NCBI RefSeq assembly: GCF_002102255.1
Contig: NZ_LQPH01000122.1
Coordinates: 39,976 to 103,975, forward strand
DNA from: Mycobacterium nebraskense
GTDB taxonomy: Bacteria > Actinomycetota > Actinomycetes > Mycobacteriales > Mycobacteriaceae
DNA: 64,000 nucleotides
Direction of reading: 5' to 3'
This document shows, piece by piece, positions 11,403-24,578 of the stretch. Each line of letters starts with the position of its first letter. The stretch's first letter is position 1. The translations under genes and the position numbers were made by a program. The notes under the pieces were generated by a model that made no database searches, was not told the DNA's origin, and saw nothing but the letters and a program-made list of their open reading frames with translations.

Positions 11403-12476
11403 ATGACGCAGCCGGTGCAGACGATTGACGTGCTGCTGGCCGAACACGCCGAGCTCGAGCAACGGCTGGCGGATCCCGAATTGCACAGCAATCCCGCCGA
11501 GGCGCGCAAAGCCGGCCGCCGGTTCGCCCGATTGGCCCCGATCGTTGCCACGTACCGCAAGTTGGAGTCGGCGCGCGGCGACCTGGAGACCGCGCGTGAG
11601 CTGGCCGCCGACGACGAGTCGTTCGCCGATGAGGTGACCGAACTGGAGTCACGGGTCACCGAACTGGACACCCAGCTGACCGACATGCTGGCCCCGCGCG
11701 ACCCGCATGATGCCGACGACATCGTGCTCGAAGTCAAATCCGGTGAGGGCGGCGAGGAATCGGCGCTGTTCGCGGCTGATCTGGCCAGGATGTACATCCG
11801 CTACGCCGAGCGGCACGGCTGGAACGTGACCGTATTGGACGAAACCACATCGGATCTCGGTGGCTACAAGGATGCGACGCTCAGCATCGCCAGCAAGGGC
11901 GACGCGGCCGACGGAGTGTGGTCCCGAATGAAGTTCGAGGGCGGGGTGCACCGGGTGCAGCGCGTCCCCGTGACGGAATCCCAAGGCAGGGTGCATACTT
12001 CGGCGGCGGGCGTCCTGGTCTATCCCGAACCCGAGGAAGTGGGCGAGGTGCAGATTGACGAGTCGGATCTGCGCATCGACGTCTACCGTTCGTCCGGCAA
12101 GGGTGGGCAAGGGGTGAACACCACCGACTCCGCGGTGCGGATCACGCATCTGCCCACCGGCATCGTGGTCACCTGCCAGAACGAACGCTCGCAGCTGCAG
12201 AACAAGGCGCGTGCGCTGCAGGTGCTGGCCGCCCGCCTCCAAGCACTGGCCGAAGAACAGGCGCTGGCCGACGCGTCGGCCGACCGGGCCAGCCAGATCC
12301 GGACCGTGGACCGCAGCGAACGGATTCGCACCTACAACTTCCCGGAGAACCGGATCACCGATCACCGAATCGGTTACAAGGCACACAATCTCGATCAAGT
12401 GCTCGACGGCGACCTCGACGCGATGTTCGACGCGCTGGGCGCCGCCGACAAACAGTCCCGGCTGCAACAGGCATGA
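11403..12476 (+). CDS. prfA: peptide chain release factor 1
   Basis: This protein of 357 residues recognises UAA and UAG stop codons and triggers peptide release. The GGQ tripeptide that enters the peptidyl transferase centre is at residues 234-236, in [13 protein letters not shown]. An N-terminal helical domain and the NERSQLQNK segment are present. The start ATG follows an AGGAGG ribosome-binding site (near 11390-11396). Its stop overlaps prmC by 4 bases; PrmC methylates this GGQ glutamine, so the gene pair is functional. Confidence 0.97.
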   Translation: MTQPVQTIDVLLAEHAELEQRLADPELHSNPAEARKAGRRFARLAPIVATYRKLESARGDLETARELAADDESFADEVTELESRVTELDTQLTDMLAPRDPHDADDIVLEVKSGEGGEESALFAADLARMYIRYAERHGWNVTVLDETTSDLGGYKDATLSIASKGDAADGVWSRMKFEGGVHRVQRVPVTESQGRVHTSAAGVLVYPEPEEVGEVQIDESDLRIDVYRSSGKGGQGVNTTDSAVRITHLPTGIVVTCQNERSQLQNKARALQVLAARLQALAEEQALADASADRASQIRTVDRSERIRTYNFPENRITDHRIGYKAHNLDQVLDGDLDAMFDALGAADKQSRLQQA

Positions 12477-13336
12477 GTGCCCTGCGGCGCGCGATCGACT
12501 CCGCTGCGGCCACGCTCGCCGAAGCGGGGATCGACTCCGCGCGTTGGGATGCCGAGGAGCTGGCCGCTCACCTGATGGGCACCGAGCGCGGTCGGCTCGC
12601 CTTGCTCGAGTCGACCGACGACGACTTCCTCGGTCGTTACCGCGACGTCGTGGCCGCGCGTTCGCGGCGGGTGCCGTTGCAGCATCTCACCGGCACGGCC
12701 GCGTTCGGACCGCTGATGCTGCATGTCGGCCCCGGCGTCTTCGTCCCGCGTCCGGAAACCGAAGCCCTCTTGGCGTGGGTCACCGAACAGCGCCTCCCGG
12801 CGCGGCCCGTCATCGTCGATCTGTGCACCGGTTCGGGCGCATTGGCGGTGGCCCTGGCCCAGCACCGGGCCAACCGCGGACTTCAGGCCCGGATCATCGG
12901 CGTCGACGACTCCGAAGCGGCCCTCGAGTATGCGCGCCGCAACGCGGCGGGCACCGCCGTGGAACTCCTGCAGGCCGACGTCACGGAGCCCGGCCTGCTG
13001 CCCGACCTCGACGGCGGCGTCGACGTGGTGGTGGCCAACCCGCCCTACGTCCCCGACGCTGCCATCGTGGAACCCGAAGTCGCCCAACATGATCCACACC
13101 ACGCGGTGTTCGGCGGTCCGGACGGGATGGCGGTGATCGCCCCCATCGTCCGCCTGGCCGGGCGCTGGCTGCGCACCGGCGGCATCTTCGCCGTCGAGCA
13201 TGACGACACCACTTCCTCACAGACGGTCGAATTGATCCGCAAGACAGGACTTTTCGAAGACATCGAGGCGCGCCACGACCTGGCCGGCCGGCCGCGATTT
13301 GTGACGGCACGCAAAAAGGGCGGCGCCCGTGACTGA
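12473..13336 (+). CDS. prmC: peptide release factor glutamine N5-methyltransferase
   Basis: This SAM-dependent methyltransferase of 287 residues (also called HemK) methylates the GGQ glutamine of release factors. An N-terminal helical domain binds the release factor. A SAM-binding loop reads [15 protein letters not shown], and the catalytic NPPY motif is at residues 189-192. The ATG overlaps the prfA stop. The end overlaps the next gene by 8 bases. The old haem-related name hemK is historical. Confidence 0.94.
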   Translation: MSALRRAIDSAAATLAEAGIDSARWDAEELAAHLMGTERGRLALLESTDDDFLGRYRDVVAARSRRVPLQHLTGTAAFGPLMLHVGPGVFVPRPETEALLAWVTEQRLPARPVIVDLCTGSGALAVALAQHRANRGLQARIIGVDDSEAALEYARRNAAGTAVELLQADVTEPGLLPDLDGGVDVVVANPPYVPDAAIVEPEVAQHDPHHAVFGGPDGMAVIAPIVRLAGRWLRTGGIFAVEHDDTTSSQTVELIRKTGLFEDIEARHDLAGRPRFVTARKKGGARD

Positions 13337-13988
13337 GGTCTTCGACTGCGCCGATCCCGGCCAGCGTTCGCGCGGAATCGCCTCGGCGGCAGGGGCGCTC
13401 AAGGGCGGCCGGCTGGTCGTCATGCCGACGGACACCGTCTACGGCATCGGCGCCGACGCCTTCAACAGCGCCGCGGTGGCCGCCCTGCTATCGGCGAAGG
13501 GGCGCGGCCGCGACATGCCGGTCGGCGTGCTGGTCGGCTCCTGGCACACCATCGAGGGCCTGGTTTACACCATGCCGGGCGGGGCCCGCGACCTGATCCG
13601 CGCGTTCTGGCCGGGCGCGCTGAGCCTGGTGGTGACGCAGGCACCGTCGCTGCAATGGGACCTCGGCGACGCCCGCGGCACGGTGATGCTGCGGATGCCG
13701 CTGCACCCGGTAGCCATCGAACTGTTGCGTGAAGTGGGGCCGATGGCGGTATCCAGCGCGAATGTGTCCGGCCGTCCCCCCGCGGTGGACGCCAACGAGG
13801 CCCGAAATCAACTCGGCGATCTCGTCGACGTCTATCTCGACGCGGGGACGGCCGAGCAGCAGGCCGCCTCCACGATCGTCGACCTCACCGGGCCCGCCCC
13901 GCGCATCCTGCGACCCGGTCCGGTGAGCGCCGAACGGATCGCGGAAGTGCTCGCGGTCGACCCCGAAAGCCTGACCGCCCAGGCCTAA
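13329..13988 (+). CDS. L-threonylcarbamoyladenylate synthase (TsaC/Sua5 family)
   Basis: This encodes 219 residues with the YrdC fold. It makes threonylcarbamoyl-AMP from threonine, bicarbonate and ATP for the t6A modification at position 37 of ANN-reading tRNAs. Visible signatures are the KGGRLVVMPTDTVYGIG N-terminal motif, SAKGRGRDMPVGVLV, FWPGALSLVV and SSANVSGRPP. It is shorter than full Sua5 and lacks the extra C-terminal domain, so it is the TsaC-like short form. The GTG start overlaps prmC by 8 bases. Confidence 0.92.
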   Translation: MTEVFDCADPGQRSRGIASAAGALKGGRLVVMPTDTVYGIGADAFNSAAVAALLSAKGRGRDMPVGVLVGSWHTIEGLVYTMPGGARDLIRAFWPGALSLVVTQAPSLQWDLGDARGTVMLRMPLHPVAIELLREVGPMAVSSANVSGRPPAVDANEARNQLGDLVDVYLDAGTAEQQAASTIVDLTGPAPRILRPGPVSAERIAEVLAVDPESLTAQA

Positions 13989-14016
13989 CCGGAGCGGTTC
14001 TCTGGTTGCCAGGTTT

Positions 14017-15246
14017 GTGCAGTACGGTCTCGACGTGTCCAGCGACCCGGTCAGCCAGGTAGCCAACCTTGCCGGTGGTTTCCTTGCCCTGTCTGACCGC
14101 GGCACCGGTGTCCCACTGCGTGAACTCGCGCTCGTGGGACTGACCGCGGCGATCATCACCTACTTCGCCACCGGACCCGTGCGCGTGCTCGCCACCCGGC
14201 TGGGCGCGGTTGCCTATCCGCGGGAACGCGACGTACACGTAACCCCGACGCCGCGCATGGGCGGGCTGGCGATGTTTCTCGGCGTCATCTCGGCCGTCTT
14301 CCTGGCCTCCCAGCTTCCGGCGCTCACCCGCGGGTTCGTCTACTCGTCGGGTATGCCCGCGGTGTTGGTGGCCGGCGCGGTGATCATGGGCATCGGCCTC
14401 ATCGACGATCGCTGGGGGCTCGACGCCCTGACGAAGTTCGCCGGCCAGATCACCGCGGCCAGCGTGCTGGTCACCATGGGCGTGGCCTGGAGCGTCCTCT
14501 ACATCCCGATCGGCGGTGTCGGCACCATCGTGCTCGACCAGGCCTCGTCGATCCTGCTCACCCTGGCGCTGACAGTGTCCATCGTGAACGCGATGAACTT
14601 CGTCGACGGGCTCGACGGACTGGCCGCCGGGCTCGGGCTGATCACCGCGCTGGCGATCTGCATGTTCTCGGTCGGCCTGCTGCGCGACCACGGGGGCGAT
14701 GTCCTCTTCTATCCGCCCGCCGTGATCTCCGTGGTGCTCGCGGGGGCATGTCTGGGCTTCCTGCCGCACAACTTCCATCGCGCCAAGATCTTCATGGGTG
14801 ATTCCGGCTCGATGCTGATCGGGTTGATGCTCGCCGCGGCCTCCACCACCGCCGCCGGCCCCGTCTCGCAAAACGCCTACGGCGCGCGCGACGTGTTCGC
14901 CCTACTGTCGCCGTTCCTGCTGGTGGTGGCGGTCATGTTCGTGCCGATGCTCGATTTGCTGCTGGCCATCGTGCGCCGCACCCGCGCGGGCCGCAGCGCG
15001 TTCAGCCCCGACAAGATGCACCTGCACCACCGGTTGCTGCAGATCGGTCATTCCCACCGCCGGGTGGTGTTGCTGATCTACCTCTGGGTGGGCATCGTCG
15101 CGTTCGGTGCTGCGAGCACGATTTTCTTCAATCCCCGCGACACCGCCGCGGTGATGTTGGGCGCCATTGTGGTCGCCGGCATCGCGACGGCGATACCGCT
15201 CATGCGCCGCCGAGACGAGTACGACGACGAGGACTACGACAGCTAG
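14017..15246 (+). CDS. wecA: decaprenyl-phosphate N-acetylglucosamine-1-phosphate transferase
   Basis: This integral membrane protein of 409 residues with about eleven hydrophobic segments transfers GlcNAc-1-phosphate from UDP-GlcNAc to decaprenyl phosphate, the first step of the linker that joins arabinogalactan to peptidoglycan. Family motifs are DDRWGLDA, NAMNFVDGLDGLAAG, FMGDSGSMLIG and HLHHRLLQIGHSHR, with Asp residues that bind Mg2+. The GTG at 14017 matches the M. tuberculosis Rfe N-terminus (MQYGL). A GTG at 14035 is an alternative. An acidic tail (DEYDDEDYDS) is cytoplasmic. Confidence 0.94.
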   Translation: MQYGLDVSSDPVSQVANLAGGFLALSDRGTGVPLRELALVGLTAAIITYFATGPVRVLATRLGAVAYPRERDVHVTPTPRMGGLAMFLGVISAVFLASQLPALTRGFVYSSGMPAVLVAGAVIMGIGLIDDRWGLDALTKFAGQITAASVLVTMGVAWSVLYIPIGGVGTIVLDQASSILLTLALTVSIVNAMNFVDGLDGLAAGLGLITALAICMFSVGLLRDHGGDVLFYPPAVISVVLAGACLGFLPHNFHRAKIFMGDSGSMLIGLMLAAASTTAAGPVSQNAYGARDVFALLSPFLLVVAVMFVPMLDLLLAIVRRTRAGRSAFSPDKMHLHHRLLQIGHSHRRVVLLIYLWVGIVAFGAASTIFFNPRDTAAVMLGAIVVAGIATAIPLMRRRDEYDDEDYDS

Positions 15247-15464
15247 TAGTAGTGGTGTCCGCCGTATGGTACGGTGCAGGTAGAACCCCAAAAAGCCGCA
15301 CAGATTGCCGGTCCATCGGACGCAGATCCGGTTGGGTCGGCTGGGGAGTCGCGTCGGGAGATACCCCTTGGCCGATTCCGCTGTGACGTGCGATACGCTC
15401 GGCGGGCCACCGATCAGTCGGTCGGGGGACTCCCGCTTCACCAACCTGGGATTGAGGTGCTGCA

Positions 15465-15965
15465 GTGACGACACCAGCGCAGGACGCGCCGTTGGTGTTT
15501 CCCTCTGTTGCGTTCCGCCCGGTCCGCTTGTTCGTCCTCAGCATTGCCGTGACTGCGGTGGCAGTGGTCGTCGCCGGCTTGGCCGGTCACCCGATGGTCG
15601 GGGTGTTCTTCGGCGTCGGGTTGCTGCTCGGTTTGCTCAACGCCCTTCTGGTGCGTCGTTCGGTCGCGTCGATCACCGCGAAAGAGCATCCGCTGAAAAG
15701 CTCGATGGCGCTGAATTCGGCCACCCGGCTGGCCATCATCACCGTCATCGGGCTGATCATCGCCTACATCTTCCGGCCTGCCGGACTGGGCGTCGTGTTC
15801 GGATTGGCGCTCTTCCAGATCTTGTTGGTGGCATCGACGGCGCTTCCGGTGTGGAAGAAGCTGCGTGCCGGTGATTGGGCGGAGGCCCATCCCTCGGACG
15901 GTTCCGGAGGCGGCGTGATCGCGGGATCGGAAGGAACGGAAGGAAGAAGCAGCAGCGATGACTGA
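15465..15965 (+). CDS. AtpI-like membrane protein, Rv1303-like
   Basis: This encodes 166 residues with four hydrophobic segments and a hydrophilic C-terminal tail. It lies immediately before atpB and overlaps it by 8 bases, the position of atpI in other bacteria. AtpI-type proteins are proposed to help c-ring assembly or Mg2+ transport, but the sequence is divergent, so I give no symbol. The GTG start follows GAGGTGCTGC. The 218-base region before it (15247-15464) should hold the atp operon promoter; TATGGT near 15274 is only a weak candidate -10. Confidence 0.85.
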   Translation: MTTPAQDAPLVFPSVAFRPVRLFVLSIAVTAVAVVVAGLAGHPMVGVFFGVGLLLGLLNALLVRRSVASITAKEHPLKSSMALNSATRLAIITVIGLIIAYIFRPAGLGVVFGLALFQILLVASTALPVWKKLRAGDWAEAHPSDGSGGGVIAGSEGTEGRSSSDD

Positions 15966-16713
15966 CACTACGTTCCTGGCCGCCGCAATCGAGGTCGGCG
16001 AACACAGCCACGCGACATGGCTCGGGATGACCGTTAACACGGACACGATCCTGTCCACCGGGATCGCCGCGGTGATCGTGCTCGCGCTGGCCTTCTTCCT
16101 CCGCGCGAAGATCACCTCCACCGGCGTGCCCAGCGGCGTTCAGTTGTTCTGGGAGGCCATCACGGTCCAGATGCGCGACCAGATCGAGAGCGCGGTCGGA
16201 ATGCGGATCGCGCCGTTCGTCTTGCCGCTGGCCGTCACCATCTTCGTGTTCATCCTGATCTCCAACTGGCTGTCGGTGCTGCCGCTGCAGTACACCGACA
16301 AGTCCGGGCACACCACAGAGCTGCTGAAGTCGGCGGCCGCGGACATCAATTACGTTCTGGCGCTCGCCCTCTTCGTGTTCGTCTGCTATCACGTGGCCGG
16401 CATCTGGCGCCGCGGCATCGTCGGACACCCGCTCGCCGTCCTCAAAGGCCACGTGGCGTTCTTGGCGCCGATCAACCTCGTCGAAGAGCTCGCCAAGCCG
16501 ATCTCGTTGTCGCTCCGACTTTTCGGCAACATCTTCGCCGGCGGCATCCTGGTCGCACTGATCGCGCTCTTCCCGCCCTACATCATGTGGGCGCCCAACG
16601 CGATCTGGAAGGCCTTCGACCTGTTCGTCGGGGCGATCCAGGCCTTCATCTTCTCGATCTTGACCATCCTCTACTTCAGCCAAGCCATGGAGATCGAGGA
16701 ACACCATGACTGA
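15958..16713 (+). CDS. atpB: ATP synthase Fo subunit a
   Basis: This membrane protein of 251 residues forms the proton half-channels next to the c-ring. The essential arginine lies in [12 protein letters not shown] (R187). At least five hydrophobic helices are visible. It overlaps the AtpI-like gene by 8 bases. It is followed 78 bases later by atpE, a larger gap that carries the strong atpE ribosome-binding site. Confidence 0.96.
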   Translation: MTDTTFLAAAIEVGEHSHATWLGMTVNTDTILSTGIAAVIVLALAFFLRAKITSTGVPSGVQLFWEAITVQMRDQIESAVGMRIAPFVLPLAVTIFVFILISNWLSVLPLQYTDKSGHTTELLKSAAADINYVLALALFVFVCYHVAGIWRRGIVGHPLAVLKGHVAFLAPINLVEELAKPISLSLRLFGNIFAGGILVALIALFPPYIMWAPNAIWKAFDLFVGAIQAFIFSILTILYFSQAMEIEEHHD

Positions 16714-17046
<333 letters not shown>

Positions 17047-17052
17047 TTCGCT

Positions 17053-17586
17053 GTGATGGGTGACGCGAGCCTGAGCGTTCTGGCATCCAGCCAGGTGATT
17101 GCCGAGGGAGGCAACAACTTCCTCGTTCCGAACGGCACTTTCTTCTTCGTGCTGGCGATCTTCCTGATCGTGCTGGCCGTCATCGGCACGTTCGTCGTGC
17201 CGCCCGTCATGCGGGTGTTGCGCGAGCGTGACGCCATGGTCGCCAAGACGGTCGCCGACAACAAGAAGGCGGGCGAGCAGTTCGAAGCGGCCAAGGCCGA
17301 CTACGAAGAAGCCCTGACGGAAGCCCGGGTTGAGGCGTCGTCCTTGCGCGACAATGCCCGTGCTGAAGGTCGTAAGGTGGTGGAAGACGCGCGCGCCCGT
17401 GCCGAGCAACAGGTGATGTCGACGTTGCAAATGGCATCCGAGCAATTGAAGCGGGAGAGGGACGCCGTGGAACTGGATCTGCGCGCCAACGTGGCCACCA
17501 TGTCGGCGACGCTGGCCAGCCGGATCCTCGGTGTCGAGGTTGCCCCCGTCGCTGCTACATCCGCATCAGGGAAGTCCGGACGGTAA
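17053..17586 (+). CDS. atpF: ATP synthase Fo subunit b
   Basis: This peripheral-stalk protein of 177 residues has one N-terminal membrane helix ([20 protein letters not shown]) and a long charged coiled coil rich in Glu, Ala and Lys. It pairs with the b-delta fusion encoded next. GTG at 17053 is followed at once by an ATG (17056), either of which may be used. The gene follows atpE by 6 bases. The end lies 7 bases before the next start. Confidence 0.95.
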   Translation: MMGDASLSVLASSQVIAEGGNNFLVPNGTFFFVLAIFLIVLAVIGTFVVPPVMRVLRERDAMVAKTVADNKKAGEQFEAAKADYEEALTEARVEASSLRDNARAEGRKVVEDARARAEQQVMSTLQMASEQLKRERDAVELDLRANVATMSATLASRILGVEVAPVAATSASGKSGR

Positions 17587-17593
17587 TCGCGAA

Positions 17594-18934
17594 ATGTCGA
17601 CATTCATTGGGCAGTTGGTGGGATTCGCGGCCATCGTATTCCTGGTGGTGCGCTACGTAGTGCCGCCGGTGCGTCGCCTGATGGCCGCTCGGCAAGACAC
17701 CGTGCGCCAACAGCTGAAAGATGCTGCGACGGCGGCCGATCGGTTGACCGAGTCCACCACGGCTCACAGCAAGGCTGTCGAAGCCGCCAAGTCGGAAGCC
17801 GAACGGGTCGTCGAGGAGGCGCAGACGGATGCAGGCCGCATCCTCGAACAGTTACGGGCCCAAGCCGACGTCGACTCCGAACGCATCACCGCACAGGGAA
17901 GCCGCCAGGTCGACCTGCTGCGGACACAGCTGAGCCGACAGCTTCGTCTGGAACTCGGCCACGAAGCGGTGCGCCAGGCGGGCGAGTTGGTGCGTAGCTA
18001 CGTCGCCGACTCGGCACAGCAGTCGGCCACCGTCGATCGCTTCCTCGAAGATCTCGATGAGATGGCGCCGGGGCCCGCCGAGGTCGAGTATCCGCTCTTG
18101 ACGAAGATGCGCTCGGCCAGTCGCCAGGCGGTGGTCAGCCTGGTCGAGCGGTTCGGCGACCTGGCGAAAAACCTTGACAACAAAGACCTTTCCTCGCTTT
18201 CCAGCGAGCTTGTCTCGGTGGCCGAAATGCTGGACCGCGAGATCGTTGTCACCCGGTATCTCACCGTGCCCGCCGAGGATGCGGCGCCCCGGGTGCGGTT
18301 GATCGAGCGGCTGGTCTCCGGCAACGTCTCCGACGCCGCACTCGACGTTCTCCGGCTGGCCGTCTCGGAGCGCTGGTCGGCCAACTCCGATTTGATCGAT
18401 GCCATCGAGCACATCTCGCGGCAAGCGCTGCTCGAAGTTGCCGAACGCGAGAACAAGGTCGACGACGTCGAAAACCAGTTGTTCCGGTTCTCCCGCATCC
18501 TGGATGCGCAGCCGCGACTTGCCATCCTGTTGGGCGACTATGCCCTGCCAGTGGAAGGCCGAGTTGGTCTGCTGCGCAACGTACTTGACAGCGCAAGCGG
18601 CAGGTTCAACCCGATTGTGGTGTCGCTGCTGACCCAGACTGTCCAACTGCTCAGAGGTCAGTCGGCCGAGGATGCCGTTCAGTTCTTGACAGAAGTCGCG
18701 GTGGCACGCCGCGGTGAAATCATCGCGCAGGTCCACGCGGCGGCCGAACTCAGCGATGACCAGCGGTCTCGTCTCACCGACGTGCTCGGCCGTATCTACG
18801 GTCATCCGGTGACGGTGCAGCTGCAGATCGATGCCGAACTACTGGGCGGCCTGCTCATCTCCGTGGCCGACGAAGTGATTGACGGGACACTCGCTTCTCG
18901 CCTTGCCGCGGCCGGGGCTCAATTGCCCGACTGA
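17594..18934 (+). CDS. atpH: fused ATP synthase b-delta subunit
   Basis: This encodes 446 residues. The N-terminal part is a second b-like subunit: a membrane helix ([19 protein letters not shown]) then a coiled coil. The C-terminal part (about residue 265 on) is a complete delta subunit that binds the top of F1. The b-delta fusion is specific to mycobacteria and relatives. I chose the ATG at 17594 since it begins the membrane helix and gives the same length as the M. tuberculosis protein. An upstream in-frame start lies inside atpF. Confidence 0.95.
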   Translation: MSTFIGQLVGFAAIVFLVVRYVVPPVRRLMAARQDTVRQQLKDAATAADRLTESTTAHSKAVEAAKSEAERVVEEAQTDAGRILEQLRAQADVDSERITAQGSRQVDLLRTQLSRQLRLELGHEAVRQAGELVRSYVADSAQQSATVDRFLEDLDEMAPGPAEVEYPLLTKMRSASRQAVVSLVERFGDLAKNLDNKDLSSLSSELVSVAEMLDREIVVTRYLTVPAEDAAPRVRLIERLVSGNVSDAALDVLRLAVSERWSANSDLIDAIEHISRQALLEVAERENKVDDVENQLFRFSRILDAQPRLAILLGDYALPVEGRVGLLRNVLDSASGRFNPIVVSLLTQTVQLLRGQSAEDAVQFLTEVAVARRGEIIAQVHAAAELSDDQRSRLTDVLGRIYGHPVTVQLQIDAELLGGLLISVADEVIDGTLASRLAAAGAQLPD

Positions 18935-18992
18935 CACCAACCAATCAGCACAACCACACGCGAACCAAGATCAAGTAGGAAGACGAAACGCC

Positions 18993-20651
<1,659 letters not shown>

Positions 20652-20657
20652 CAACCG

Positions 20658-21569
20658 ATGGCTGCCACACTTCGTGAATTGCGTGGGCGGATCCGCTCGG
20701 CTGGGTCGATCAAAAAGATCACCAAGGCCCAGGAGATGATCGCGACATCGCGCATCGGCAAGGCGCAGGCTCGCCTGCAATCCGCGCGGCCTTACGCGTT
20801 CCAGATCACCGCAATGCTCACCACTCTCGCCACCGAAGCCGCTCTGGATCATCCGTTACTGGTGGAGCGAGAAGAACCCAAGCGGGCCGGCGTCCTGGTG
20901 GTCTCATCCGACCGTGGTTTGTGCGGCGCGTACAACTCCAGCATTTTCCGTCGCTCCGAGGAGTTGATCTCCTTGCTGCGGGAGGAAGGCAAGACACCGG
21001 TGGTGTACACGGTGGGCCGTAAGGGGCAGAACTACTTCAGGTTCCGCAACTGGGACATCACCGAGTCTTGGACGGGTTTCTCGGAGCAGCCCCAATACGA
21101 GAACGCCGCGGAGATAGCTGACACTTTGGTCGAGACCTTCATGAAGGGGGCCGGCGACAGCGAGCAGTCACAGGACGACCAGGGCGTCGACGAACTGCAC
21201 ATCGTGTACTCGGAGTTCAAGTCGATGATGTCGCAGGCGGCGGTGGCTCACCGGATTGCTCCGCTGGTCGTGGAGTACGTCGAGGACACCGAGGAACTCC
21301 ACACGCTTTATTCGTTCGAGCCGGACGCGACAACGCTTTTCGGGTCGCTGCTGCCGCGGTATGTGACGACCCGCGTCTACGCGGCGTTACTTGAATCGGC
21401 GGCGTCGGAGCTGGCGTCGCGGCAAAGGGCGATGAAGTCCGCAACCGACAACGCGGACGACCTGATCAAAGAGCTGACGCTGATGGCGAACCGCGAGCGG
21501 CAGGCCCAGATCACCCAAGAGATCAGCGAAATCGTCGGCGGTGCAAACGCACTCGCCGACGCTAAGTAG
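20658..21569 (+). CDS. atpG: ATP synthase F1 subunit gamma
   Basis: This rotor-shaft subunit of 303 residues has an N-terminal helix ([25 protein letters not shown]) and a C-terminal helix that form the coiled coil inside the alpha-beta hexamer. A polar insert of about 14 residues ([13 protein letters not shown]) is the mycobacteria-specific gamma loop, thought to limit ATP hydrolysis. The start is 6 bases after the atpA stop. Confidence 0.96.
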   Translation: MAATLRELRGRIRSAGSIKKITKAQEMIATSRIGKAQARLQSARPYAFQITAMLTTLATEAALDHPLLVEREEPKRAGVLVVSSDRGLCGAYNSSIFRRSEELISLLREEGKTPVVYTVGRKGQNYFRFRNWDITESWTGFSEQPQYENAAEIADTLVETFMKGAGDSEQSQDDQGVDELHIVYSEFKSMMSQAAVAHRIAPLVVEYVEDTEELHTLYSFEPDATTLFGSLLPRYVTTRVYAALLESAASELASRQRAMKSATDNADDLIKELTLMANRERQAQITQEISEIVGGANALADAK

Positions 21570-23057
<1,488 letters not shown>

Positions 23058-23080
23058 GCTAAGTCGAAAGGCGCTGTGGC

Positions 23081-23446
23081 ATGGCCGAATTGAACGTTGA
23101 GATAGTCGCCGTCGACCGAAAGATCTGGTCGGGCGAGGCGACTTTCCTGTTCACCCGCACCACCGTCGGCGAGATCGGCATCCTGCCGCGGCACATCCCG
23201 CTGGTAGCGCAGTTGGTCGACGACGCGATGGTGCGCGTCGAACGAGAAGGCGAAGACGATCTGCGGATCGCGGTGGACGGCGGTTTTCTGTCGGTCACCG
23301 AGGAAGCGGTCACCATTCTTGCCGAGTCCGCCGAATTCGAGTCGGAGATCGACGAGAGCGCCGCCCGAGAGGCTTCTGAGTCGGACGATCCTCGTGTCGC
23401 CGCCAGGGGGCGCGCAAGGTTGCGCGCCGTCGGCGCGATCGACTAA
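23081..23446 (+). CDS. atpC: ATP synthase F1 subunit epsilon
   Basis: This encodes 121 residues. An N-terminal beta-sandwich ([28 protein letters not shown]) is followed by a short C-terminal helical part. It couples gamma to the c-ring and restrains hydrolysis. The helical domain is shorter than in E. coli, as is usual in mycobacteria. It ends 6 bases before the DUF2550 gene. Confidence 0.95.
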   Translation: MAELNVEIVAVDRKIWSGEATFLFTRTTVGEIGILPRHIPLVAQLVDDAMVRVEREGEDDLRIAVDGGFLSVTEEAVTILAESAEFESEIDESAAREASESDDPRVAARGRARLRAVGAID

Positions 23447-23452
23447 CCGCCG

Positions 23453-23896
23453 ATGAGCGCGCCCATGATTGGCATGGTCGTGCTCGTCGTTGTCCTAGCG
23501 GGCGCGGTCGTCGCGCTGAGCTATCGGTTGTGGAAACTGCGCCAGGGCGGGACGGCGGGGATCATGCGAGACATTCCCGCGGTCGGAGGTCACGGCTGGC
23601 GTCACGGCGTGATTCGTTACCGCGGAGGTGAGGCCGCGTTCTACCGGCTCTCCAGCCTGCGTTTGTGGCCGGACCGTCGGCTCAGCCGCCGGGGAGTGGA
23701 GATCGTGGCCCGGCGTGCACCGCGCGGCGACGAATTCGACATCATGACCGACGAGATCGTCGTGCTGGAGCTGCGTGACACGACGCAGGACCGTAGGACC
23801 GGTTACGAGATCGCACTGGACAAGGGCGCTTTGACGGCATTCCTGTCTTGGCTGGAGTCTCGCCCGTCGCCGCGGGCTCGTCGTCGCAGCATTTAG
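23453..23896 (+). CDS. DUF2550 membrane-anchored protein, Rv1312-like
   Basis: This encodes 147 residues with one N-terminal hydrophobic helix (MIGMVVLVVVLAGAVVALSY) and a basic, beta-rich cytoplasmic domain. It is always found at the 3' end of actinobacterial atp operons, starting 6 bases after atpC. Its role is unknown. A link to ATP synthase is suggested only by position. It converges on the cobalamin adenosyltransferase gene with a 15-base gap. Confidence 0.85.
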   Translation: MSAPMIGMVVLVVVLAGAVVALSYRLWKLRQGGTAGIMRDIPAVGGHGWRHGVIRYRGGEAAFYRLSSLRLWPDRRLSRRGVEIVARRAPRGDEFDIMTDEIVVLELRDTTQDRRTGYEIALDKGALTAFLSWLESRPSPRARRRSI

Positions 23897-23911
23897 GTCT
23901 TGCGCCGCAGG

Positions 23912-24496
23912 TTAACTCGGGTTCGGTGCGCCGCCGCCTGGTTTCCAAAGTACGTCGCCGTCGGGGTTGGCCGCGCGCGCCAGGATGAACAGCAGATCCG
24001 AGAGGCGGTTCAAGTATTTCGCCGGAAGGACGTTGATCTGCTGGGGCGCGGCATCGACCGCCGCCCACGCCGAGCGTTCCGCTCGACGGACGATCGTACG
24101 GGCGACGTGCAGCAGCGCCGACAAGGGCGAACCGCCTGGGAGCACAAAAGAATTCAGCGCCGGCAGGTTCTCGTTATATTTGTCACACCAGCCCTCGAGC
24201 CGATCGACGTAGGGCTGGGTGACTCGCAGCGGGGGATATTGGGGGTTTTCCACCACCGGGGTCGACAGATCCGCGCCGGCGTCGAACAGGTCGTTCTGAA
24301 TCTGCCGCAGCACCCCGGCCGTTTCCTCGTCGGGCTGACCCAGGGCGATCGCGACGCCGATCGCCGAGTTGGCCTCGTCGCAATCCGCGTAGGCGACCAG
24401 GCGGGGGTCGTTCTTGGAGACCCGTGAGAAGTCACTCAATCCCGTCGTGCCGTCGTCACCGGTTCGCGTATAGATGCGGGTCAGGTGTATCGCCAT
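23912..24496 (-). CDS. cob(I)alamin adenosyltransferase, PduO type
   Basis: This encodes 194 residues. It transfers the adenosyl group of ATP to cob(I)alamin to make adenosylcobalamin, needed by methylmalonyl-CoA mutase; the epimerase of that pathway is encoded at 36612-37076. N-terminal ATP-binding motif TRIYTRTGDDGTTGL and the C-terminal RRAERSAW and LNRLSDLLFILAR motifs identify the PduO/EutT-like family. The ATG at 24496 starts MAIHLTRIYTRTG. A longer reading frame continues upstream on this strand through murA but is antisense noise. It matches Rv1314c. M. tuberculosis has an IS1557-type transposase next to it; none is here. Confidence 0.93.
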   Translation of the reverse strand: MAIHLTRIYTRTGDDGTTGLSDFSRVSKNDPRLVAYADCDEANSAIGVAIALGQPDEETAGVLRQIQNDLFDAGADLSTPVVENPQYPPLRVTQPYVDRLEGWCDKYNENLPALNSFVLPGGSPLSALLHVARTIVRRAERSAWAAVDAAPQQINVLPAKYLNRLSDLLFILARAANPDGDVLWKPGGGAPNPS

Positions 24497-24542
24497 GAGC
24501 AAAACGGTACTGCGGCGCATGGAAGGACCGAGCCTCGGCTGA

Positions 24543-24571
24543 CTGACAAGCCGATACCGCTTCACTAGACT
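24543..24571 (+). promoter_or_regulatory. SigA promoter of murA, leaderless arrangement
   Basis: CTGACA (24543-24548) and TAGACT (24566-24571) are 17 bases apart. The murA GTG begins at 24579, 7 bases after the -10, so transcription likely starts at the start codon. Confidence 0.6.
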
Positions 24572-24578
24572 GACGCAG